From the NCBI GenBank assembly GCA_033816765.1, contig CM066288.1, positions 682,001-746,000 on the forward strand: a stretch of DNA of 64,000 nucleotides. The letters run 5' to 3'. This document shows positions 33,501-43,325 of this stretch, in pieces. The DNA is from Nothopassalora personata (Eukaryota; Ascomycota; Dothideomycetes; Mycosphaerellales; Mycosphaerellaceae). The notes below the pieces were generated by a model. It was not told the origin of the DNA. It was given only the letters and a program-made list of their open reading frames with translations, and did no database searches. Positions within the stretch are counted from its first letter, which is position 1, and each line of letters begins with the position of its first letter. The position numbers were made by a program, and so were the translations under genes.

Positions 33501-34517
33501 ATGTCGTGCGAAGTCGCCAATTTGTCGCCATTCGGTGATCCGAACGATTGGCCGAAAGTTGAGAGCATGAACGAAGGTCTTGATGCCATTGCAAACTTCA
33601 ATGCCGGATACGCATCCAACGATGGCAACCCCGTCGATCCTCCACTCTTCAGCAACACCCCACCTGCCAACGATTACCACCACAACACCTACAACGTCCC
33701 CTCCGAGGGCCTCGACCAGACCTTGTCGGCGGAGCCATCTCCCTTTGGCGACTACCCAACAGACTTCAACCATGCACCCAGCTCACCCTACTTCCAGTCC
33801 GTCGAGCACCAGACACCACCACCACAAATCTACCACCCCTCCCCGCTCCGCAACAATGCCTTCCGCCGCTCTGTCTCCGAACCACCAGGAGGCCCTGACC
33901 TACAACAACCAGGTCCACCACCTATGATGTTCCACCGCGAACACCACTACCTCGGCAAACCCATGCCGCGTCAAGCCGTCCAGCTCAAATCGCTCCCGAA
34001 AGCGAAACAGCAGCGCCAACACCCATACCAGCGCGCCAACGCTCGACGCATCAACGCGCCAGAGCCAGGGCCACCATTCCGGCCAGAACACCGCCGTGCC
34101 TATACACAGCCCAGCCGCTCTGGTCCTACTTCCAACCCGATGATGATGCAGATGCCTCAGCAGCAGTACATGCCGCATGCACCGACGATGCAGGAGCCGC
34201 AGCAGTTTGTCAGTTCGAGGATTTGTGCGCCAATTCCAGAGGCGGCGCAGATTGATCCGATGTTGAGTGCGTCAGCTATCCCCTCTCACTACAATCAGAG
34301 TCCGAACAAGCAGAGTCCTCCGAAGAACTTTGTATCGATTCCGTTGACAGTGGATGAGTTGAGGAGTATGATCTTCGAGGCTGTGCAGAAGGCTGTTAGG
34401 GAGACGGCTGCTGAGGAGAAGAAGGATAGTGTCGCGGGTATGAGTCGAAGAAACTTGGCTGCGAGCGTGGAGGATGCGCAGGAGGAGGCGGAGGATGCGA
34501 AAGGTGAAGACGCATAG
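33501..34517 (+). CDS. Disordered Pro/Gln-rich protein of unknown function
   Basis: The frame runs from ATG 33501 (MSCEVANLSPFGDPNDWP) to the stop at 34517, 338 residues. The frame is open slightly further upstream but without an ATG. The sequence is low in hydrophobic residues and rich in Pro, Gln, His and Asn, with FRRSVSEPPGGP, MMMQMPQQQYMPH and a basic QLKSLPKAKQQRQHPYQR segment, so most of it should be disordered. A short amphipathic helix FVSIPLTVDELRSMIFEAVQ near residues 280-305 is the best candidate for a binding motif, followed by an acidic end. The composition suggests a transcription or RNA-related regulator, but this is a guess. No known domain was recognised. Confidence 0.7.
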   Translation: MSCEVANLSPFGDPNDWPKVESMNEGLDAIANFNAGYASNDGNPVDPPLFSNTPPANDYHHNTYNVPSEGLDQTLSAEPSPFGDYPTDFNHAPSSPYFQSVEHQTPPPQIYHPSPLRNNAFRRSVSEPPGGPDLQQPGPPPMMFHREHHYLGKPMPRQAVQLKSLPKAKQQRQHPYQRANARRINAPEPGPPFRPEHRRAYTQPSRSGPTSNPMMMQMPQQQYMPHAPTMQEPQQFVSSRICAPIPEAAQIDPMLSASAIPSHYNQSPNKQSPPKNFVSIPLTVDELRSMIFEAVQKAVRETAAEEKKDSVAGMSRRNLAASVEDAQEEAEDAKGEDA

Positions 34518-34682
34518 TATGTCTCCCTGTGTGCCCTCTGGGCCAGATAGGGCCTTGCTAACATGGTGCCAGGCTGGAGGGTCGGACCCGGTGGTGTGGT
34601 CATCTTCATGGTGTGCAGAAACTGAAGCCGTATTCCGTGTACACAGGTCCAGAGAGAAACCATATCTCTGTCGTTGTATACA

Positions 34683-35156
34683 TCAATCGTCGTCATCATC
34701 CTTAACCTTGCCTTGATTCCACACCTCCCAGATTTGATCCATGATCATATCCGCGAAGCCCTTCCCCTCCTCCACATCTTCCTTGGTCTCCTTCTGCCTC
34801 TGCACCTTCCACAAATCCCTCTTCTTCGCCAGCTCGCTTCGCCCCTCTTTCTGCAGTTCTGCAATCACACTCCGCTCTCGGCTCTCCAAGTCTTCCGCAC
34901 TTCGAGCTGGTTGCAACGGCTGCCGATTAACATGCTGCCATATTGAGCGCCCAGAAGATTCGCGGATGAGATAGTTTGCAGAGTATCCTGTGACGCCGAC
35001 CAGACCAAAGGTGTAGATATCCAGCTTCCTGGGAGGTAGGAGGGCAAGAACGGGACAGGCGATTAAAGCACCAAGGGCGGCGTTGTGGACGGCTTTTCTG
35101 TAGCGCTCAACTTCCGGGTTCACGGGTTGTTGAGCTGTATCCTGTGGTTGAGACAT
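34683..35156 (-). CDS. Small membrane protein, 157 aa, function unknown
   Basis: A single exon from ATG 35156. Residues about 25-65 contain two hydrophobic segments (AALGALIACPVLALLPP and IYTFGLVGVTGYSANYLI) separated by a short basic loop PRKLD. The rest is a charged, probably coiled-coil tail with LESRERSVIAELQKEGRSEL and an acidic end KVKDDDDD. Similar fungal proteins are commonly labelled 'rhomboid family membrane protein', but this one lacks room for the rhomboid Ser-His catalytic core, so that label is not supported here. It converges with the disordered protein gene, leaving 165 bp between stops. Confidence 0.75.
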   Translation of the reverse strand: MSQPQDTAQQPVNPEVERYRKAVHNAALGALIACPVLALLPPRKLDIYTFGLVGVTGYSANYLIRESSGRSIWQHVNRQPLQPARSAEDLESRERSVIAELQKEGRSELAKKRDLWKVQRQKETKEDVEEGKGFADMIMDQIWEVWNQGKVKDDDDD

Positions 35157-36604
35157 GGTGGATGTCAGCTGTCGAAAATGTCCTGTTTAGTCAACATTGC
35201 AGGACGATGCATCGGCACTTTTTGTAAGTTCGAGATGTCGAAGTCTGAGCGTCATGACTAAGGCTAGCTTCACTCAGATTTAAGGTTCGGCGCCAGCTAC
35301 GTGCCAAGAGAAACCCACCGGACCACAATCCTTGACATTCCGGATTAAGAGTGTCACGCAAGAGGACCACGAGAGCGGAAGGACAATTCAGGAGATGAAA
35401 ATCAGCTGTGACCTTTGACACACACTTTATGATCGTAATTTGGGGCCTTGGCGCGAAGACTGGGACGTCGCTCTCAGATTTCTTCTGCTATATTGAGAGG
35501 GATTATATTTGATTTTGGACTTTAAGTGCTACCAATCAGCGCACGAAGCGATCGAGTAAACTCGGTCGAATCATGTCAGGCATCGTAGCAAAGTGGTTAA
35601 TGCGTAAGTTCTTCTCAAGAGGAACTGTTCGCACTTCAAGCTCTAACCCAGCTACAGGTTTGACTCGAATACGCTCTTCGGAGTAATGTTCTGATATCAA
35701 ATACCTTCGGGTGCGCAGGTTCGGTAGGTCATCCGACACTTCTTAAGGGGAGCTCGGCAGCTAACAATCCTCGAGAGTCCTGCCGATGTCGAACCCATCG
35801 ACATCTCTTTTTGCTGTTGTGTGTTTTGATTTGATATTGTTAGGATTTATCGAAAGCGCCATGTAGTCTCTTTGCCACTTGAATATGTGAATGTGTTGAT
35901 GCAGTGCAAGCGGAGATTTTTCACCAGTAGAGTCGTGGTAGGTAAGACGCTAGGAGCGCAGACCGAACTATGCTTTGGCTTTCTTTTGCCCGCGGTATGT
36001 CCTGTATATAGTAGATATGACAACTCTGCTGTTCTCATCGGATCTGTACATGCACTTATCCATTTGTTGAACGATCTCAATCATCTTGAGACCTGTACGC
36101 AAAAAAATCCTTTTGTCGGCATTGCAACCCAGGCCCTATGATTGACGAAGCAATAGGCATTTAGCAGTTAAGACCTTGCATTGAACGGGCTCTGTGATTT
36201 ACTTCCCTCGTATGGCAGATCTTGACATGCTTCCCCTCTAACGTCGATGGAACATGCCATGAGACAAGTGATGAAAGCATAGAGTGTTTTCGGACCGTTA
36301 GCTCACGCAGGAGTATTTGCGAGACCGACGCTGACAGTCTGACTGCATGCCATGACATCTAGGCTGCTGACAAGCCATTCATAGCACGCGGTTCTCTTAC
36401 TTCCATGCGTAGATCCTGTCCTTGATCATCACTTTGCAGATCGGACGCATAGAAGTAGCTTCCTAGTATGCCCGAGACGATGAGGCTGAACTCAAAGCTG
36501 AATCGTGCCAATCTTGTTTGATAAGCAACGTCCGACGCGGGTCTCCAACTCAATGCTCGACAGTAAAGTAGAGCTGCAAATAGAGCTCTCCGTCATTAGG
36601 AAAT
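35157..36604. other. 1.45 kb gene-poor intergenic region
   Basis: The region separates a minus-strand gene start from a plus-strand gene start and must contain both promoters. It is more AT-rich than the neighbouring coding DNA. It contains a tRNA-like element described separately; I see no supported protein gene. Confidence 0.5.
35577..35812 (+). other. tRNA-like, Pol III-type element (possible SINE or tRNA relic)
   Basis: TAGCAAAGTGG at 35586-35596 fits the A-box consensus of tRNA promoters and is followed by GTTAATGCG as in a D-arm. GGTTTGACTCG at 35657-35667 matches a B box at 9 of 11 positions. A hairpin at 35785-35805 (stems GATGTCG/CGACATC) is followed by a TTTTT run at 35808-35812, a typical Pol III stop. 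A clean cloverleaf cannot be drawn, because the acceptor and T stems do not pair, so this is not a normal tRNA. A tRNA-derived short interspersed element or decayed tRNA are the main options; chance is also possible. Confidence 0.3.
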
Positions 36605-37331
36605 ATGCATTTGCTTGCAATGGCCCCAGATGCGCGACACCTCGCGATATTTGTGGCAATCGCTCGATTCGTTGGTATTGTGTTCCCGTCCTTGTATTGC
36701 GGCGTTACCTGCGACTGTGAGTGCTGTCAGAAAATGAGAAAATTTGCGTCTCCTAACGAGCATTGCGTCCACAGACAGCTTCACATTCATCCAACCTATT
36801 GTCGACCATGCTCCAAACCAGAAAGTCATGGCTAAGCAATGGTACTACGGCTACAGAACAGGTCAGCCAACGGGCAAGACCAGCTGCTCCGCGATTGTAG
36901 CTGACATTTTGCTTTTGGTAGGGCCGCTTTGGGTGCCGCCTCTTGTAGCTCCAGGCACATTCTCGAACCTGTTCCTGGCATCTATGGCAAAGGATAGCTT
37001 CTACCGGAATGTCTACCTCGCGGCTGCGTTGGGAATCTTCTCAATTCTGCCAATCACGTTCCTGTACATGGAGCCAGGCATCAATGGCGCCGCAAAGTGG
37101 AAGACACAGACATTGTTGAAGGATGAAGGTTTCAGCTTGCCAGAGACCACCATTTTCATGCCTTCCGCGCGAAAGCATGGTGGTACACAAGCATCCAGAA
37201 GATGGGCAGACAAGACGGACATGAAGGAGCTGATCTTGTTCTGGCGATACGTGAACAACTTTCGGTGGGTCATTGGCGGTGTTGCGGCTGCCCTCAGCGG
37301 ATATGCAACTCTTTCGCAAATTCCGGTTTGA
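36605..37331 (+). CDS. DUF1772-like membrane protein (anthrone oxygenase family)
   Basis: Two exons, 36605-36716 and 36775-37331, flank a 58 nt intron (GTGAGT, branch CCTAAC, CACAG) and encode 222 residues. Four hydrophobic segments are visible: near FVAIARFVGIVFPSLYCG, ADILLLVGPLWVPPLVAPG, VYLAAALGIFSILPITFLY and WVIGGVAAALSGYATL. The C-terminal WADKTDMKELILFWRYVNNFRWVIGG (spanning more than one motif) resembles the ending of DUF1772 proteins, and IQPIVDHAPNQKVMAKQW resembles their first loop. Characterised members oxidise anthrones to anthraquinones in polyketide clusters, but no polyketide synthase or other cluster gene is nearby. The start could also be ATG 36620. The family call rests on pattern only. 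Confidence 0.65.
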
Positions 37332-37856
37332 GTCGGCCTAAGGTCGTTCCCTCGCCGCTGTGGTAAAGCCGAATCCATACCCGCAAAACGATTTCATGAG
37401 ATCAGGCGTCCAGGGAAGGGTCACGCGTTCAGAGAGCGAGCATCATGTCGAGGCGGAATAGACAGTGCTATCGTTGTATAGAGATGTCCGTTGCGGACGG
37501 TATACCAGTGACGAGTCGTTCGAGGCACGATCTTGCCACCATGCATGCGGGTATTGGGTTGAATCCCTCCGAAGCATTGGCTGGTGTCATTGAGAACCGC
37601 CATGATAACGCCGTACTCGGACACGTGAAGTGATCTTATTGATGTCGCGGGAAGAAAGATGCAACCGCGGAAAGCTGCGGGCAAGCGCCCCGAACGCCTG
37701 GACCACCAAGACCTCCTCGTTCCGCATCACCATGTGGTGGGGTTGCTTTCATACATTAACGAGCTCATTCCGCCATGGCAGTCCTCATGAGCTACAGAAA
37801 GTGTGTTAAGGCACTCTCGCTCTTACACGAACCCGTACCAGACCATATCTTCAACA
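37332..37856. promoter_or_regulatory. Promoter region of acetoacetyl-CoA synthetase
   Basis: About 525 bp separate the DUF1772-like stop from the next plus-strand ATG. The reading frame of the next gene is open back to 37803 but without an ATG, so that part is taken as leader. No other gene was recognised. Confidence 0.45.
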
Positions 37857-39902
37857 ATGGCTGATCTCAACGACACAGCCAAGGCTGAACTCCTTTGGCA
37901 ACACCCTTCACCCAAGGACTCGAAGCTGTGGGACTTCCTCCAGACTGTGAACAAAAAACACAACAAGAGCTTTCAGACATACCAAGACCTCTATCAATGG
38001 AGTATAGACAATCTCTCGGACTCGTGGGGCGAGATCTGGGACTATGTGGGCATTCGTGCCTCGCAGCCGTACGAGAAGGTCATTTCGGACGAGACAACGA
38101 TGTATCCGCGGCCGCATTGGTTTCCAGGCGCGAAGCTCAACTTTGCTGAGAATCTGCTATTCCCAACTCAAGAAGTCAATGAGGACAGTCCTGCTGTAAT
38201 CGCTGCAACTGAGACAACACGCGAGACTGTGACATGGAAAGAGCTACGAGAACGAGTCCGAAAGGCACAAGGTGGCATGCAAGCTTTGGGGATCAAGTCT
38301 GGAGATCGCATTGGTGGATATGTTGCCAACCACACGAATGCCCTGGTAGCTATGTTAGCTGCCTCATCATTGGGAGCCATATGGACTGCCGTCAGCCCGG
38401 ACACTGGCGTGACAGCTGTGCTAGATCGCATGGTGCAGATCGAGCCGAGTATACTGGTTACGGATAATGCTGTGATGTACAATGGCAAGACGCACCCTGT
38501 GCTACCTAAGGTGAAGGAGATTGTGGAGAGCCTGCCAACACTCAAGGCAGCGGTGATTCTCGATACTGTTTCGTCCATGGGCTCTGAGGTTGAAGGACTA
38601 TCCAATGAGTTCAAGCAGAAGGTATACACCTACGATCAATTCACAAAACCGTCGACAGAATCAACCAAGCTACACTTCAAACAGCTGGATCCGGACACTC
38701 CAGTCTATATCCTGTATTCGTCAGGAACCACCGGGGCACCTAAATGTATCGTCCATGGCGCTATTGGTACTCTTATACAGCACAAGAAAGAACATATCCT
38801 GCAGTCTGACATACGGCCTGGCGACCGCCTTTTCTACTTTACGACATGTACCTGGATGATGTGGCATTGGCTTGTCTCCGGCCTCGCCGCAGGCGCAACA
38901 TTGATTTTCTACGACGGCTCCCCATTTCAATACCTGTCAAACGGCGAATCCGTCAAAGACGACCTCGCAATGCCTCGACTCATCGACGAACTCGCCATAA
39001 CGCAATTCGGCACCAGCGCAAAGTACCTTTCCGTACTCGAGCAGCGGAACATATTCCCCAAGCAACAAGGCCTCACCCTGAAGACACTAAGAGCAATTTA
39101 CTCAACAGGCTCGCCTTTGGCACCTTCAACGTTTCAATACGTCTATAAAGCATTTGGCGCTATCAATCTGGGCTCCATCACCGGCGGCACAGACATCATA
39201 TCCCTGTTCGGCGCACCTTGTCCTCTGCATCCTGTCTTCACTGGCGAGATTCAAGTCCTCGGCTTGGGCATGGCATGTCAAGCATGGGACTTCGAGGGCA
39301 AAGATGTCAGCAAGAAAGGCGAGCCAGCTGACCTGGTATGCGTAAAACCCTTCCCGTGCCAGCCGGTGATGTTCTGGGGCAAAGACGGCGAATCCAAATA
39401 CAAGGCGTCCTACTTCGAGGAATTCCCTGGAGTATGGCATCACGGCGACTTCATACGCTTCAACCCAGAGACTGGAGGCCTCATCATGCTTGGTCGGTCA
39501 GATGGTGTGCTTAAACCTTCAGGAGTCCGTTTCGGCTCAGCTGAGCTATACAATGTCCTCCTAAAGCACTTCCCAGATCAAGTCGAAGATGCTTTGGCGA
39601 TTGGCAGGCGGAGAGAGCAGGATGATGATGAGACTGTTGTGCTATTCTTGAAGATGAAGCAAGGGGAGCAATTCAGTGACAAGCTGGTCCAGGACATCAA
39701 AAGTGTTGTCAGGAAAGAGCTCTCGGCGAGACATGTACCTGGCATTATCGATGAATGCCCTGATATCCCGGTCACGACAAATGGGAAGAAGATTGAGAAG
39801 AGCGTGAAGCAGATTCTTTGTGGGTTGAACATCAAGACGAGCACGAGTGTTGCAAATCCGGAGAGTCTGGAGTTTTATAAGAAGTGGGCTGAGGCGCATT
39901 GA
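37857..39902 (+). CDS. Acetoacetyl-CoA synthetase
   Basis: An intronless frame encodes 681 residues. The N-terminal block ELLWQHPSPKDSKLWDFLQ and WFPGAKLNFAENLLF are typical of acetoacetyl-CoA synthetase. The ANL-superfamily AMP-binding motif YILYSSGTTGAPKCIVHG lies near residues 281-298. Later motifs are TCTWMMWHWLVSGLAAGATL, ITGGTDIISLF, WHHGDF and GRSDGVLKPSGVRFGSAELY. The near-C-terminal Lys of NGKKIEKSVK is the usual acylation-reaction lysine. The enzyme activates acetoacetate with ATP and CoA in the cytosol, recovering ketone units for lipid or sterol synthesis or Leu catabolism. The start MADLNDTAKAEL is the first ATG. It converges with the TPI gene, with 151 bp between stops. Confidence 0.94.
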   Translation: MADLNDTAKAELLWQHPSPKDSKLWDFLQTVNKKHNKSFQTYQDLYQWSIDNLSDSWGEIWDYVGIRASQPYEKVISDETTMYPRPHWFPGAKLNFAENLLFPTQEVNEDSPAVIAATETTRETVTWKELRERVRKAQGGMQALGIKSGDRIGGYVANHTNALVAMLAASSLGAIWTAVSPDTGVTAVLDRMVQIEPSILVTDNAVMYNGKTHPVLPKVKEIVESLPTLKAAVILDTVSSMGSEVEGLSNEFKQKVYTYDQFTKPSTESTKLHFKQLDPDTPVYILYSSGTTGAPKCIVHGAIGTLIQHKKEHILQSDIRPGDRLFYFTTCTWMMWHWLVSGLAAGATLIFYDGSPFQYLSNGESVKDDLAMPRLIDELAITQFGTSAKYLSVLEQRNIFPKQQGLTLKTLRAIYSTGSPLAPSTFQYVYKAFGAINLGSITGGTDIISLFGAPCPLHPVFTGEIQVLGLGMACQAWDFEGKDVSKKGEPADLVCVKPFPCQPVMFWGKDGESKYKASYFEEFPGVWHHGDFIRFNPETGGLIMLGRSDGVLKPSGVRFGSAELYNVLLKHFPDQVEDALAIGRRREQDDDETVVLFLKMKQGEQFSDKLVQDIKSVVRKELSARHVPGIIDECPDIPVTTNGKKIEKSVKQILCGLNIKTSTSVANPESLEFYKKWAEAH

Positions 39903-40053
39903 GGTAGAGGAAGTGAGACAACTGTAGCAGATCAGTGGCGTACCACGATACAATACTTCTAAGCTATCTCTTGCCTCTGGCATTCCCTTTTCAAGATTCT
40001 GAGCTATTTTGCTTCCCTCCGCTGTGCAGCACAATTCATCACAGCTTCCACCC

Positions 40054-40855
40054 CTACTGCTTCGCATTGATGATATCCACAAACGCCGGCTTCAAGCTAG
40101 CACCACCCACAAGGAACCCATCAATGTCCGCCTCCTTCGCCAACTCCTTGCAGTTCTTCTCACTCACACTTCCACCATAGATAATCCTCGTCTTCTCCGC
40201 CGCCTCCGAGCCAAGCTCCTTCCCAATCCACTCGCGAATGTCCTTGTGCACCTCCTGCGCCTGCTCAGTAGTCGCAACCTTACCCGTTCCAATAGCCCAG
40301 ACCGGCTCATACGCCACAACAATCTTCGACCAGTCCTTCACCTCCTTAGCCACAGCCGCGAGCTGCGAGAGCACGACCTCCTTGGTCTTGTTCGCTTCCC
40401 TCTGCTCGAGAGTCTCGCCCACACAGAGGATCACACCGATTCCTCCATCGACGGCCGTCTTGGTCTTGGCTGCGATGAAAGAGTCGCTTTCTTGCAGGAT
40501 CACACGGCGCTCCGAGTGGCCGATCAGGGTCCAGGTGATGTTGGAGTCTTTCAGCTGGGAGACGGAGATCTCCCCGGTGAAGGCGCCGTTGGGCTTGTCG
40601 AAGACGTTTTGGGCTGCGACTTCGATGCCGGGGCGGAGGTGCTCGCGGGTTAGGAGGAGGTAGAGGGCGGGTGGGGAGATGACGACTTCGGTGTTTGGGT
40701 CGAGTTTGGCGTCGTTGAGGCGGGAGACGATTTCTTTGATGGTTTTGATGTCGCCGTTCCTGGGAAGGAGTGAGTTGGAGAAGTGGAGTGAGGAAGGTGG
40801 AGGTGATGGGTATTTACATTTTGAAGTTACCGCCTACGAAGAACTTGCGTGCCAT
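40054..40855 (-). CDS. TPI1: Triosephosphate isomerase
   Basis: Two exons, 40855-40818 and 40759-40054, flank a 58 nt intron (GTAAAT...CCCAG) and give 247 residues. MARKFFVGGNFKMNGD contains the catalytic Lys of NFKMNG, which is formed across the splice. The electrophilic His is in WTLIGHSERR and the catalytic Glu in VVAYEPVWAIGTGK. The phosphate-binding loop residues IYGGSV and GFLVGGASL are intact. The enzyme interconverts dihydroxyacetone phosphate and glyceraldehyde 3-phosphate in glycolysis and gluconeogenesis. An intron near codon 13 is common in ascomycete TPI genes. Codon choice is strongly biased to C-ending codons, as expected for a highly expressed gene. Confidence 0.97.
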
Positions 40856-41662
40856 GGTTGCGGTGTTGGTTCGTGGTCGGTCGGGAGTGTTGCGTTGTAA
40901 TCTTTGGTACTGCTTTGCAAAGTTGTGAATGTTGTGTGGAGAGTTATCTTGTAGCAGAAGAAAAGTTTACAACAAGGACGTGGTCGAGGGGCAGTTTTGG
41001 TGGGGTGCTTTGCTGGAGCTGTGATGTCAAAACCCGGAATCATCTCGGTGCAGTAATGTGTGATGGCATTGGCTTGGTATCAAGCTGCTGTGATCGGAAG
41101 AACACGGGATCGGTAGGTATAGCAGACGCCTCTGGGTAACACTATCCTGGACTAGAGAAAGCAACGGGAGGTAGAAGTCAATACGTGACACTATATGGCG
41201 TACTGTGCTATTCATATTGATTACCCAACACCCGACTGAAAAGGCAGTTGTCACTCGTAGACACAGGCATAGCATGTGATAGCATTACCTGATGATACAT
41301 ACCTACCAGTACCACTACTAGTACATCCTATGCTGCATCGGCGCTGTTTGTTACTGTCAAGGGAAGAAAGGCATCCAGTGCAGTAGCAGATAAGCAAGAA
41401 GGGAAACGGAGCCTCCCGAGATATTTCCTCTCCCATGCACTTCCCGTGCGTAGGTGCTGATCGTACAGAGTCGCAGTGCGAGCCGAGCTTACCCTTGAGG
41501 AGGTAGTCCGACTCACCGTTGGTTTTGCACGCAATCCCTAAGTCGATGCTGTAGTATCTGTGGTGAGTGACGTGAGCTGTCTCGATCAGTATACTTACCT
41601 CAGGAAGTTCAATTGTTCAGGGGGGGGTCTTACCATCTTGCTCACGGGTATGCAAGGTGAGC
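40856..41662. promoter_or_regulatory. TPI promoter and U1-70K 3' region
   Basis: Both flanking genes are on minus, so the left part is the TPI promoter and the right part the U1-70K 3' UTR. A run of eight G occurs near 41620. A strong splice-donor sequence lies in the 3' UTR part and is listed separately. No additional gene was recognised. Confidence 0.5.
41558..41598 (-). other. Candidate 41 nt intron in the U1-70K 3' UTR
   Basis: Read on minus, GAG is followed by GTAAGTAT, a near-perfect complement to the 5' end of U1 snRNA, and 41 nt later by CACCACAG. It lies 65 bases downstream of the U1-70K stop codon at 41663. If spliced, it would be a 3' UTR intron, which could trigger nonsense-mediated decay. 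Short length and lack of a strong branch point leave doubt. Confidence 0.35.
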
Positions 41663-42772
41663 CTAGTATCTTCGCCTTTGTCGCGAGTCGTCATAGCCGC
41701 CGCCTTCGTATGGTCGCTTCTGGCCGCTGTTGTAATCTCGGTCCCGGTCTCGATCACGATCGTTGTATCGTCCCCCGCCACCGCGTGGAGGTAATGGTTC
41801 GAGGTTGGCGTTCCTAGAGCCACCACGATCATCGTATCCTCCACCACCATAACCTCCCCGGCCGCCACCTCCGAAGCCACCGGGACCACGAGGACCTGCT
41901 GGAGCGCCGTCAGGTGGTGCGCCGTTCTGGTAGCCGAGGCCACCGCGTCCGCCAAATCCTCGATCTCCTCGGAATCCGCCCCCTCCTCTGCCGCCACGGA
42001 ATCCGCCGCGATCGAAGCCTCCCCTAAAGCCTCCGCCGCGACCGAATCCGCCAGGACCAGGAGGAGGACCGTAGCCAGAAGGTTTGGGCATTGAGGTCTT
42101 GGTGTAGTGTCTGCCACCAAGGCCACCGCCAAATCGCCGTGGACGCCATCCAGAGACAGTGCGGCCTCGTTCAACATCAACTAACACTCGACGACCCTTA
42201 ATCGTGAGATGCTCGCAGTCTTTGTACGCGGCTGTGAAGTGTCAGTGAGGTCCAAGTTGATAGGATCATCAGTACATACTCTTCATATCCTTCTCCTTCT
42301 CGAATAAGACAAATGCATACCCGCGCGATTTTCCTTTCTTAGAAGAGTTCTCGCCGTTGTCCTGCACAATCCGTACTCGCTCGATAGGACCAAAGCGACC
42401 GAATTCCTTCTCCAAATCCTTGGTGCCAGCATCATACGGTAACCTACCCACGAACAGCGTCTTGAAAGCGTCACCACGGATGTTCGGGTCCTCGGCAGGC
42501 TTGTAGAGGTCTTTGTAACCGTGCTCCATCAACTGCTTCTGCTTCTGCTGTTTCTCTAGCTTTGCATTCTCCTTGGCCTGCATGGCCGAGTCCGTCACGA
42601 CATCATCCTTCTCGGCCTCGACCTTCTCCTTGAGCGCTGGGAGGAATGATGCGATGCCATCAACGCGGTGGGTGCGGCGCTCTTCGGGCGCATAATCGTG
42701 GTGTGGCAGATATCGGATCGGAGGTCGTGGCTGGAAGAGCGCGAGAAGGTTTGGCGGGAGTAGCGCGGTCAT
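41663..42772 (-). CDS. U1 snRNP 70 kDa protein (U1-70K)
   Basis: Two exons, 42772-42280 and 42231-41663, flank a 48 nt intron and encode 353 residues. The start [20 protein letters not shown] is the conserved U1-70K N-terminus that contacts the Sm core. A coiled segment follows near residues 44-85. The RNA recognition motif spans about residues 103-185, with RNP2 LFVGRLPY and RNP1 SRGYAFVLF, and continues after the splice into [19 protein letters not shown] and [16 protein letters not shown]. This RRM binds stem-loop I of U1 snRNA during 5' splice-site recognition. The C-terminal half is a Gly/Arg-rich RGG tail ending in an RD/RS-like segment DRDRDRDRD. It is divergent from the MGM1 gene. Confidence 0.95.
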
Positions 42773-43325
42773 GATTGTTGGGTGAGGATAGCAAGGCTAG
42801 AGAGCCTGCTTTGATGTTGTATCGGCCTTCGTGATCGCCGCCTACAACGCTGTCCTTGATCAATGCAAGTTGAGCTCTAGATCACGCGACGTGGCACTCC
42901 GCGCGCACGGGAGGTGTCGACGTGCGTGGTGGACGACAGATGATCCAGTCGCGCTGCATTCACCTACCACGCAGGCGCTGGATAATGTCTTTGAGGTAAG
43001 AAAGGAAACAACGATGGTGGCCGTGTGTGTGATGAAGGAAAGGGAGAAGCGTCGGAAGCAGCCAGCTGGTGCTGGGCGAAGCCGAAAGTCAACAGCCGCG
43101 CCAAGGTCTATCTGTACCTACATGTCAACCCACTGCGACCTGGTGTTATTCACGGGAAGGTCGATCGCTCTACGATATCGCGACTGACCGAAGGAGGATA
43201 CAGGGCAGGATCGTCGCGAGTGGCGCACTATCGAGACTTGGATTGTCCGAGCTGGCGCATACATGACGACGTGCAGCAGTGCATGAGAAGCACGAACATC
43301 GACCTGCACAACCGATGATTCCGTC
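42773..43325. promoter_or_regulatory. Divergent promoter of U1-70K and MGM1
   Basis: The 553 bp interval separates outward-pointing start codons and should hold both promoters. No coding or repeat content stands out. Confidence 0.5.

Noticed and set aside
35577..35670. Functional class II tRNA (Leu- or Ser-like)
   Set aside because: Acceptor and T stems do not pair and the anticodon arm folds as a long hairpin; kept only as a tRNA-like element.
37803..37856. Longer N-terminus of acetoacetyl-CoA synthetase
   Set aside because: The upstream frame has no ATG; it could only start with GTG, which is unlikely in a fungus.
41612..41630. Run of eight G as a frameshift site in U1-70K
   Set aside because: It lies downstream of the stop codon in the 3' UTR and does not affect the protein.
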